From an uncultured Actinomycetes bacterium (lineage in GTDB: Bacteria > Actinomycetota > Acidimicrobiia > Acidimicrobiales > Microtrichaceae), in assembly GCA_903930035.1 (NCBI GenBank), contig CAIYXG010000320.1:1-12264 (forward strand): 12,264 nucleotides of DNA. Direction: 5' to 3'. The notes beneath the pieces are model-generated. The model saw nothing but the letters and a program-made list of their open reading frames with translations, made no database searches and had not been told where the DNA came from. Made by a program: the position numbers and the translations under genes. Positions 6,818 through 12,264 of this stretch are shown here, piece by piece (position 1 is the first letter of the stretch; each line of letters opens with the position of its first letter).

Positions 6818-8350
6818 CTACATGCCCTCCATCGGCGCCATCGTCGTGGAGGTGGCGTCCGAGGGGTCGGGCCTGCCGTCCTCGGTGACGTCCACGATCG
6901 CCATCATGCCGTTGTCCTCGTGGGCGAGGATGTGGCAGTGGAAGACGAACTTCCCGGTGTAGTCGGCGAACCGCTGGCGGATCACCACCTCGCCCTTGGC
7001 CGGGAGCCGGACGATGTCCTGCAGGCTCACCGCGCTGTAGGGCTGGCCGTTCACTGACATCACCTGGTAGTCGTTCACGTGGATGTGGAACGGGTGGTCC
7101 TCGCCGGTGACGTTCTTGATCGTCCACTCCTCCACGGTGCCGAGCTTGGGCGTGTACATGGTCTTGCCGTTGAACTGCTCACCGTTGATGAAGAACTTCC
7201 CGGCCTTGTTGTCCTCGCTGAAGACGACCGTCCGCCGCTCGGCCACCTCGGCGGCCCCCAGGTCGGGCATCGCACCCATGGTGGTGGGCTGTGTGGGCGT
7301 GACGACCGGCTCGCCGGCCACGTTGACGGTCATGAGGACCTGTTCGCCGTAGACGTCGCCCTCGGGCCCCTGGTTGAACGTCAGCGTGCGCAGCTTGTAC
7401 GAGCCCTCCTCCGGCCACGTCACGAGCACGTCGTAGCGCTTGCCCGGGGGCAGCAGCAGGGTCTTGCGCTGGACGACCTTGCCGACCGGGTTGGCGTCCT
7501 CGGCCAGCACGCTGAACTTCGTGCCGCCCATCTCCAGCCGGTACCAGATGTCGGCGCTGAAGTTGCCCAGCCGCAGCAGCTGGGTCTGGCCGGGCTGCGA
7601 GGTCAGGACCGGGTTCACCATCCCGTTCACCATGCGCGTGGTCGGCGCGTTGGAGTCGATGTTCTTGGTGACGATCGCGTTGTCCTTGTCGAGCTGGTAG
7701 TCGTGCAGCGCGACCAGGTGCTCCTTCAGCCCGGTCTGGAGGTCGGCCGGGAGCCGCTCGCTCAGACCGTTGACCACGATCGTGCCGAACAGGCCGGCCA
7801 TGACCTGCGCCTCGGTGAGGCCGTGCAGGTGCGCGTGGTACCAGTAGGTGCCGGCGGCAAGGTCCTTGGGGGTCTCCACCAGGATCGGGCTGTCCGACGA
7901 CGGCTGCATGACCCGCAGCACGTTGTCCGAGATGCCGATGGGCGAGACGTGGAACCCGTGCTCGTGCAGGTTGGTCGGCTGCGACAGGTTGTTGATCAGG
8001 TTGATCTTGAGCGTGTCACCGGGCGTGAGGAGCAGCGTGGGGCCCATGAAGCTGCCGGTGAAGGACATGCCCTTGACCTTGACCCCGCCGACCTCGTACT
8101 CGCCCTCCTTGACGTCGAAGGTGACCTCGAGGACGCCGTTTTCGCTCTGGAGGACCGGCGGCTCGGTGAGCGGGAGCCCCTGGACGGTCGGGAACGTGGC
8201 CGGGACGGCGTCGCCGCCCTCCGGCGTGGTGGAGATGGGCTGCACCTCCGGGGCCGTGGTGGTGGTGCTCCCACCGTCGGACTTGTCGCCACAGGCGACG
8301 GTGCCGCCCACGAGCGCGACGGCAGCAAGGGCAAGGGCCAGCTTCTTCAT
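6818..8350 (-). CDS. Lipoprotein multicopper oxidase
   Basis: The 510-residue protein oxidises a substrate (metal ion or phenol-like compound) and reduces O2 to water at a four-copper site. I start it at ATG 8350 (MKKLALAL), with GGGG nine bases upstream; the frame is open further back but only this start leads into a signal. Residues 1-19 plus Cys20 form a lipoprotein signal, and a Thr-rich linker follows (29-32). All four copper motifs are intact: H129-E-H131, H172-A-H174, H419-P-F-H422-I-H424 and H471-C-H-ILA-H477, with Met482 as likely axial T1 ligand. The tail has MAPMEGM. Length suits a three-domain laccase/CueO/CotA-type enzyme exposed outside the membrane. It heads an operon with the TRIC-like and flavin-oxidoreductase genes. 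The physiological substrate (Cu(I), Mn(II), Fe(II), organic) is undetermined. Confidence 0.95.
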   Translation of the reverse strand: MKKLALALAAVALVGGTVACGDKSDGGSTTTTAPEVQPISTTPEGGDAVPATFPTVQGLPLTEPPVLQSENGVLEVTFDVKEGEYEVGGVKVKGMSFTGSFMGPTLLLTPGDTLKINLINNLSQPTNLHEHGFHVSPIGISDNVLRVMQPSSDSPILVETPKDLAAGTYWYHAHLHGLTEAQVMAGLFGTIVVNGLSERLPADLQTGLKEHLVALHDYQLDKDNAIVTKNIDSNAPTTRMVNGMVNPVLTSQPGQTQLLRLGNFSADIWYRLEMGGTKFSVLAEDANPVGKVVQRKTLLLPPGKRYDVLVTWPEEGSYKLRTLTFNQGPEGDVYGEQVLMTVNVAGEPVVTPTQPTTMGAMPDLGAAEVAERRTVVFSEDNKAGKFFINGEQFNGKTMYTPKLGTVEEWTIKNVTGEDHPFHIHVNDYQVMSVNGQPYSAVSLQDIVRLPAKGEVVIRQRFADYTGKFVFHCHILAHEDNGMMAIVDVTEDGRPDPSDATSTTMAPMEGM

Positions 8351-8386
8351 GTGCAACATCCCCAAGAGTTGTCGTCCTGATCCCGG

Positions 8387-8399
8387 ACGGTCCGACCGT
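8387..8399. promoter_or_regulatory. Palindromic candidate operator in a divergent promoter region
   Basis: ACGGTC-C-GACCGT is a perfect 13-bp palindrome in the 80-bp gap between the divergent oxidase operon and the six-TM protein gene. It overlaps a possible minus-strand -10 box, TACGGT (8400-8395), which would give the oxidase mRNA a leader of roughly 38 nt. A dyad covering a -10 box is the usual position for a repressor site. No regulator gene is present in the window, so the binding factor is unknown. Confidence 0.4.
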
Positions 8400-8417
8400 A
8401 GCCTCCCGCCCACTCGG

Positions 8418-8430
8418 TAGTGTGACAGCC
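8418..8430 (+). promoter_or_regulatory. Candidate leaderless promoter (-10) of the six-TM gene
   Basis: TAGTGT (8418-8423) is followed by GACAGCC and then ATG 8431. No good ribosome site precedes either this ATG or the in-frame GTG at 8422. Transcription starting at or next to the ATG would give a leaderless mRNA. A -35 box is not evident. Confidence 0.4.
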
Positions 8431-9129
8431 ATGGCCTCCCGGGGGAACGACGACGCCACCGTCGTCTCGTCACAGCCGCAGATCCTGACGGCACCGGCGG
8501 CCACTGCGGTGGCCGGGCTGCTCTTCTTCGGCCTCTACGTCGCCGCCTCGGTGCTGATCCACGCCGGGTTCAGCGCCTCGCCCGTCCAGACCCTGACCAC
8601 CAGGGGGCTGGCCGACGTCAACCCCGGTCCGGTCCGGGCCGGCCTCTACCTGATGCCCTTCATGGTCATCACCTTCCTGTGGTTCATCGGCGTCGCCCGG
8701 GCGCAGTTCGGCCGCCACGAGGACCAGCTCTTCACCACGGTCTTCCTCGGCACCGGGTTCCTCTCCATGGCGATGGTCCTGGTCGGCGCCGGGCTGGCGA
8801 CCGCCGCAGCGGCCAAGGGCAGCGGCATCGGGCAGCTGGACCCGGCCACCCGGTCGCTGCTCGCCCGCACGGTCTGGGTCTTCTGGTACGTCCTGGCACC
8901 CAAGCTGGGCGGCTGCTTCATCCTGGTGACGACCAGCCTGCTCTACCGCGTGAAGTTCCTGCCCAAGTGGCTGACCGTCGTCAGCGTGGTCGTGGGGTAC
9001 GCCACGCTGCTCGCGGTGACCCGGTTCACCTGGTCGCTCTACGCGCTCCCCTGCTGGGTCGCCGTCATCAGCATCCTGGTGCTGCTCCGCGAGTACGGCC
9101 CGTCGGGCCGCCGCGCCGCGGCCGCCTGA
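8431..9129 (+). CDS. Six-TM integral membrane protein, function unknown
   Basis: The protein has 232 residues from ATG 8431; a GTG start at 8422 would add three residues. A short polar N-terminus is followed by six probable helices, at about 24-44, 70-92, 102-126, 147-171, 180-197 and 202-219, and a basic C-terminal tail. A soluble loop at 45-69 (VQTLTTRGLADVNPGP) separates TM1 and TM2. His96-Glu97-Asp98 lie just after TM2, and AKGSGIGQLDPATR lies between TM3 and TM4. I see no transporter or enzyme signature and cannot name a family. It is divergent from the multicopper oxidase operon and shares its control region, so co-regulation is possible. Its stop lies 1 bp from the stop of the convergent aldehyde dehydrogenase. 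Confidence 0.82.
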   Translation: MASRGNDDATVVSSQPQILTAPAATAVAGLLFFGLYVAASVLIHAGFSASPVQTLTTRGLADVNPGPVRAGLYLMPFMVITFLWFIGVARAQFGRHEDQLFTTVFLGTGFLSMAMVLVGAGLATAAAAKGSGIGQLDPATRSLLARTVWVFWYVLAPKLGGCFILVTTSLLYRVKFLPKWLTVVSVVVGYATLLAVTRFTWSLYALPCWVAVISILVLLREYGPSGRRAAAA

Positions 9130-9130
9130 G

Positions 9131-10753
9131 TCAGCGCCAGCCGACCGACTTCAGCAGCTTCAGGGACCTCGTCAGCATCTCGGCGAACCCCTTGTCGCCG
9201 AGCGACTCGAACGGCGGCGCCAGGTTCATGAACCGCTGGTAGGCGACCGTCTGCGACTCGGTGTACTTGAGCAGGCCGTGGTCGCCGTGGCGGCGGCCCA
9301 TGCCGGAGTCGCCCATGCCGCCCATCGGGGCGTCGATGCTGCCCCACGCCGCGGCGAAGGCCTCGTTCACGTTGACCGTGCCGGCCCGCACCCGGCCGCC
9401 CACCTCCCGGCCACGGCGGCCCGAGCGGCTCCACACGCTGGCGTTGAGGCCGTAGCGGCTGTCGTTGGCCAGCTCGACGGCCTCGTCGTCCGTCGCGAAC
9501 GTGTAGACGGACACGACCGGGCCGAAGGTCTCCTCGCGGTAGCACTCGGCGCCGGCGCCGACACCGGTCAGCACGGTCGGCTCGTAGAAGAACGGACCCA
9601 GGTCGGGACGGGCCCGTCCGCCGGCCAGGACGGTGGCACCGTGGGCCACGGCGTCGGCGACGTGGCGCTCGGTCACCTCGACCTGCTCCTTGGAGGTCAG
9701 CGAGCCCATCTGCATGTCGAAGTCGTAGCTGGGGCCCAGCTGCAGGTCGTCCAGCCGGGCCAGGAACTTCGCCATGAAGGCGTCGTGGACCTGCTCGGCG
9801 ACGTACAGGCGCTCGACGGAGATGCAGAGCTGGCCGCTCGAGGAGAAGCAGGCGCGCACGGCACCCTCGGCGGCACGGTCCAGGTCGGCGTCGTCGAGCA
9901 CCACCAGCGCGTTCTTGCCGCCCAGCTCGAGCGAGCAGTCGATCAGCCGGCGGCCGGACTCCGCCGCGATGTGCCGTCCGGACTCGGTCGACCCCGTGAA
10001 CATCATGAAGTCGGCGATGTCGAGCATGGCGGGGCCGATCGCCGAGCCCCGGCCCAGCACGACCTGCCACAGGTCCTCGGGCACGCCGGCCCGCCGGGCC
10101 AGCTCCAGCCCCATGAGGGCGGTGAGCGCCGTCTGGTTGTCGGCCTTCTGGACCACGGCATTGCCGGCCAGGAGCGCCGGGATGGTGTCGCCCACCGCCA
10201 GGCTGAACGGGTAGTTCCACGGCGAGATGACGCTCACGAGCCCCTTGGGGTGGTGGAGCTCCTTGACCGAGGTCAGGCCCGGGACCATGCCGGCGCGCGA
10301 CGAGCCCGACAGCAGCTTGGGCGCCGTGCGGGCGTAGTAGCGGCAGGTGATGGCGATGTCCGCGACCTCCAGGAACGCGTCGCGCCGCGACTTGCCGTTC
10401 TCGGCCTGGATGACGTCCATGATCTGCTCGCGGGCGTCGAGCACCAGGTCGTGCAGCCGCAGGAACACCTGGGCCCGCTCCTTCGCGGGGACCCGGGCCC
10501 ACTTCTTCTGGGCGGCGCGGGCGCGCTCGGCGGCGGCCAGCACCTCCTCCGGCGTGCACTGCGGCAGCTCGGCGAGCGGCTCCCCGCTGAACGGCGCGTA
10601 CATGGTCACCGACGGCGAGGCGCCCGAGCTGACGACCTGGGCGGTGAGCCGGGCCCGGACCTCGGGGGTCAGGCTGGCCGGCAGGCCCAGGTAGGTGGTC
10701 GGGTCGGCCGGCAGGTCGGCGTCGGACTGGATCGGCTCGTCGGTGGTCGTCAT
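9131..10753 (-). CDS. NAD(P)+-dependent aldehyde dehydrogenase, succinate-semialdehyde type (GabD2-like)
   Basis: The 540-residue enzyme oxidises an aldehyde to the acid. Start ATG 10753 has GGGGAG (10767-10762) eight bases upstream; the frame is open far upstream, but that stretch is antisense-like and overlaps the next gene. Landmarks are Asn180 (SPWNYP), Lys203, FTGSTESGR (252-260), catalytic base Glu276 (LELGGK), catalytic Cys310 in SSGQLCISVERLYV, and later EETFGPVVSVY. The GQLCIS-ER-YV context resembles actinobacterial succinate-semialdehyde dehydrogenases of the GabD2 group (from memory), so succinate semialdehyde is the best guess. After Lys203 the residues are A-D-N rather than the common P-S-E, which would not favour strict NAD+ use. 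No transaminase or other GABA gene is in the window. The dehydrogenase upstream may belong to the same pathway. Confidence 0.92.
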   Translation of the reverse strand: MTTTDEPIQSDADLPADPTTYLGLPASLTPEVRARLTAQVVSSGASPSVTMYAPFSGEPLAELPQCTPEEVLAAAERARAAQKKWARVPAKERAQVFLRLHDLVLDAREQIMDVIQAENGKSRRDAFLEVADIAITCRYYARTAPKLLSGSSRAGMVPGLTSVKELHHPKGLVSVISPWNYPFSLAVGDTIPALLAGNAVVQKADNQTALTALMGLELARRAGVPEDLWQVVLGRGSAIGPAMLDIADFMMFTGSTESGRHIAAESGRRLIDCSLELGGKNALVVLDDADLDRAAEGAVRACFSSSGQLCISVERLYVAEQVHDAFMAKFLARLDDLQLGPSYDFDMQMGSLTSKEQVEVTERHVADAVAHGATVLAGGRARPDLGPFFYEPTVLTGVGAGAECYREETFGPVVSVYTFATDDEAVELANDSRYGLNASVWSRSGRRGREVGGRVRAGTVNVNEAFAAAWGSIDAPMGGMGDSGMGRRHGDHGLLKYTESQTVAYQRFMNLAPPFESLGDKGFAEMLTRSLKLLKSVGWR

Positions 10754-10772
10754 GGTGCGGGCTCCCCTCGCC

Positions 10773-10811
10773 GCGCCCTCGGGCGCTGGTCCCGGCCGCC
10801 TCGGCCCGGAC
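10773..10811 (-). repeat. Two adjacent hairpins in the ALDH leader
   Basis: Hairpin A (10789-10811) pairs GTCCCGGCC with GGCCCGGAC, 8 of 9 positions, around a 5-nt loop. Hairpin B (10773-10786) is a perfect 6-bp dyad, GCGCCC/GGGCGC, with two bases between. Both lie between the LDH/MDH-like stop and the ALDH ribosome site. They could end transcription from the upstream gene, or structure the ALDH 5' leader. No T-run follows either hairpin. Confidence 0.4.
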
Positions 10812-10817
10812 CCCGAA

Positions 10818-10846
10818 ACCCTAGTGAGCCGGCTCGGCCCGGTCAC
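10818..10846 (-). promoter_or_regulatory. Candidate promoter of the ALDH gene
   Basis: On the minus strand GTGACC (10846-10841) and TAGGGT (10823-10818) are spaced by exactly 17 bp, matching -35 at 4 of 6 positions and the TAnnnT -10 form. The -35 box overlaps the TGA stop of the LDH/MDH-like gene. Transcription would begin near 10811, so the mRNA leader would be about 58 nt and contain both hairpins. Confidence 0.45.
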
Positions 10847-11907
10847 CTGCCGTCGAGCACCGACCGGATCGAGCTGGCCACGGCGGCGTCGGCGGCCTGC
10901 AGAGCGGCCCGCTCGTCGTCGGCCAGGTCCACCGGGACCGTCGAGAGCCAGCCGTTGGGCCCGAGCACCACGGGCACGGCCAGCGGGGCGGTGAGCCCGC
11001 CCCAGCGGTCGGGGTCCGCCACCTGGGCGGGGACGGCCTGCCACCGGCACTCCACCACCGCCGCCACCAGGTCCGCCGCCGCGTGCGCAGTGACCGCCTC
11101 GGTGGTCCGCCCCGAGGTGAAGCTGGTGAAGAACGGCTTGACCGCCACCCGCAGGTCGGCCGGCAGCCCCTGCGTGCGGTCGTAGGCGTCCTGGACCCGG
11201 CCCTCTCGGATCAGGTCGACCACCTCGGTGCGGGCCGCGACGATCTCCGCCGGCAGGTCGGCCAACGACCGGCCGCGCCGGACCTGGGCCACCTTGGCCT
11301 CGACCTCGTGCCGCGTGAGCCCGTGGACCCGGACCATGCTCCACGCGGGCACTGCGTGGTCCCCGTGCTGGCCGAGCATGGCGGCGCTCACGGCGCGACG
11401 GCCGACCCCCAGCTCCACGGCGAGCTCGTGGCGGAACCGCAGCGTGTCGGACCACCCGGCGGCGCCCAGCACCTGGTGCGGGGGCAGGTGCTGAGCGAAC
11501 ACGTGGACGCCCAGCTCGACCGGGTTGGACTGCACCACCACGACCGGCGGGCGCTCCCAGGCCGCAAAGGTACGGGCGTACTCCTCGAACATGACGGCGT
11601 TCCGGCGGCCCAGCTCGGCCCGGTCGACCGTCTGGTTCGGGTCCAGGGAGACCGTGGCACCGGCCAGCACCACGACGATGTCGGCCCGGACCTGCTCAGG
11701 GTCGACGACCAGCTCGAGGGTGGGCGCCCAGTCGCCGAACGCGTCCTCCAGGTCCGCCCGCAGGCCCCACAGCTCGGTCTCGCTCGCGCCTCCACGGTGG
11801 CCGACCAGCTGGAGGGTCGACGACTCCGGCACCACGCGCCGGTCCAGGAGCTGGCCGGCCAGCTGGCGTCCGCACGCACCTGCGGCCCCGATGATAGCGA
11901 CGTCCAT
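10843..11907 (-). CDS. LDH/MDH-superfamily 2-hydroxyacid dehydrogenase, atypical
   Basis: The 354-residue NAD(P)-dependent enzyme starts at ATG 11907, with AGGAGG five bases upstream. The N-terminal Rossmann fold has GAAGACG (7-13). Catalytic residues of the family are present: Asp154 and Arg157 (SDTLRFR) and His181 (GQHGDHAVP), with Asn128 in QSNP. Arg96 (VDRAEL) aligns with the loop arginine common to malate and lactate dehydrogenases. The specificity-loop arginine of malate dehydrogenase (ARKPG-type) is missing: the segment reads GATVSLDPNQTVDR (83-96). Strand 2 ends LVGHRGG (34-40), without the Asp that usually selects NAD+, hinting at NADP(H). The C-terminal part (about 265-354) is longer than in standard enzymes. 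Malate or lactate cannot be assumed as substrate. It is followed by the ALDH gene 89 bp downstream. Confidence 0.85.
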   Translation of the reverse strand: MDVAIIGAAGACGRQLAGQLLDRRVVPESSTLQLVGHRGGASETELWGLRADLEDAFGDWAPTLELVVDPEQVRADIVVVLAGATVSLDPNQTVDRAELGRRNAVMFEEYARTFAAWERPPVVVVQSNPVELGVHVFAQHLPPHQVLGAAGWSDTLRFRHELAVELGVGRRAVSAAMLGQHGDHAVPAWSMVRVHGLTRHEVEAKVAQVRRGRSLADLPAEIVAARTEVVDLIREGRVQDAYDRTQGLPADLRVAVKPFFTSFTSGRTTEAVTAHAAADLVAAVVECRWQAVPAQVADPDRWGGLTAPLAVPVVLGPNGWLSTVPVDLADDERAALQAADAAVASSIRSVLDGR

Positions 11908-12020
11908 GCCGACCTCCTTCGGCTGCGGAGGCTACCCGTGGACCTGGCGGCGCCGGACGAGGGCGGCCGGTAGCGTCGCGGGGCGACGGCCTGCGGGCCA
12001 CGAACGACCAGGAGGCCCAC
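11908..12020. promoter_or_regulatory. Divergent intergenic region with two candidate -10 boxes
   Basis: This 113-bp gap separates the LDH/MDH-like gene (minus) from the VOC gene (plus). On the minus strand TAGCCT (11934-11929) precedes the strong AGGAGG site of the dehydrogenase. On the plus strand TAGCGT (11971-11976) precedes the AGGAGG at 12010-12015 of the VOC gene. Both fit TAnnnT, but neither has a clear -35 box at the standard distance. Confidence 0.35.
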
Positions 12021-12264
12021 GTGGCTCGTGTCAGCACCTACCTCAACTTCGCCGGGGAGACGCTCGCGGCGTTCGAGTTCTACGCCTCGGTGTTCGGCAA
12101 CGAGTTCGTCGACCCGCCGCAGTTCATGCGCGACGTGCCGTTCGACGACCACATGCCCGCGCTCACCGAGGCCGAGCAGGGCATGGTCATGCACGTCGAG
12201 CTGCCGATCCTGGCCGGGCACGTGCTGATGGGGACCGACATGCTCGAGTCGCTGGGCCACCGGC
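12021..12264 (+). CDS. VOC/PhnB-like family protein (partial, runs off the end)
   Basis: The first 81 residues are present, from GTG 12021 with AGGAGG (12010-12015) five bases upstream. The opening STYLNFAGETLAAFEFYASV followed by FGNEF matches the N-terminal beta-alpha unit of PhnB-type vicinal-oxygen-chelate proteins (the glyoxalase/bleomycin-resistance fold). MVMHVELPILAGHVLMGTD is the next beta-hairpin of that fold. Family members bind small molecules or metals, and many have no known role; despite the name, PhnB homologues are not reliably linked to phosphonate use. The C-terminal half lies outside the window, so metal ligands cannot be checked. It is divergent from the LDH/MDH-like gene. 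Confidence 0.88.
   Translation, partial: MARVSTYLNFAGETLAAFEFYASVFGNEFVDPPQFMRDVPFDDHMPALTEAEQGMVMHVELPILAGHVLMGTDMLESLGHR

Noticed and set aside
3760..6888. Open plus-strand frame spanning the DUF3592, OYE and TRIC genes
   Set aside because: It is antisense to three genes with family motifs, and its composition is rich in Arg, His, Gly and Val with no domain.
7079..8380. Long plus-strand frame opposite the multicopper oxidase
   Set aside because: It is antisense to an enzyme with all copper ligands intact; no ribosome site or domain is visible.
8351..8494. Upstream starts for the multicopper oxidase
   Set aside because: They would put about 48 Arg-rich residues before a clear lipoprotein signal; the ATG at 8350 has GGGG at 9 nt.
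10754..11455. N-terminal extension of the ALDH frame over the LDH/MDH-like gene
   Set aside because: The extension overlaps a coding gene with catalytic motifs, and the ATG at 10753 has a good ribosome site and the family's normal length.
1..12264. tRNA, rRNA, CRISPR, riboswitch, IS or att sites
   Set aside because: Looked for CCA-ended cloverleafs, regularly spaced repeats, transposase motifs and terminal repeats by eye; none were seen. A covariance-model scan was not possible.

Overview
The window is very GC-rich DNA, with coding regions whose third codon positions are almost all G or C. Starts are a mix of ATG and GTG, and both Shine-Dalgarno-led and apparently leaderless genes are present. 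This fits a high-GC actinobacterium. The gene families (a 789-residue mycobacterial-type arylsulfatase, GabD2-like aldehyde dehydrogenase, DUF3592 protein) agree. The class Acidimicrobiia is my best guess, but that is inference only. I see no rRNA, tRNA, CRISPR array, insertion sequence or phage gene.

Layout, left to right. (1) The last 22 codons of an unidentified + strand gene (1-69). (2) A + strand lipoprotein with a Thr-rich linker and a beta-rich domain of unknown function (235-852). Its stop codon overlaps that of the convergent gene next to it. (3) A minus-strand pair, cytosolic arylsulfatase (3860-1491) then a METTL7/TMT1-like SAM methyltransferase (1466-849), 24 bp apart and probably co-transcribed. 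(4) A minus-strand two-TM DUF3592-type protein (4746-3937), followed by a strong hairpin. (5) A tight minus-strand operon of lipoprotein multicopper oxidase (8350-6818), TRIC/UPF0126 membrane protein (6813-6079) and old-yellow-enzyme-type flavin oxidoreductase (6075-4882), with gaps of 4 and 3 bp. (6) Divergent from the oxidase, a + strand six-TM protein of unknown function (8431-9129). The shared 80-bp intergenic region carries a 13-bp palindrome. (7) A minus-strand LDH/MDH-fold dehydrogenase (11907-10843) followed by a succinate-semialdehyde-dehydrogenase-like ALDH (10753-9131). The 89-bp gap holds a candidate promoter and two hairpins. (8) Divergent from these, the start of a + strand VOC/PhnB-like protein that runs off the window end (12021-12264).

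Most of this looks like ordinary accessory metabolism. The parts that deserve most attention are the oxidase-channel-OYE operon with its palindromic divergent promoter, the LDH/MDH-like enzyme with altered cofactor and substrate signatures, the sulfatase/thiol-methyltransferase-like pair, and a recurring TAnnGT box 6-7 nt before start codons that implies leaderless mRNAs. I found no clear candidate for a wholly new defence or mobile system.
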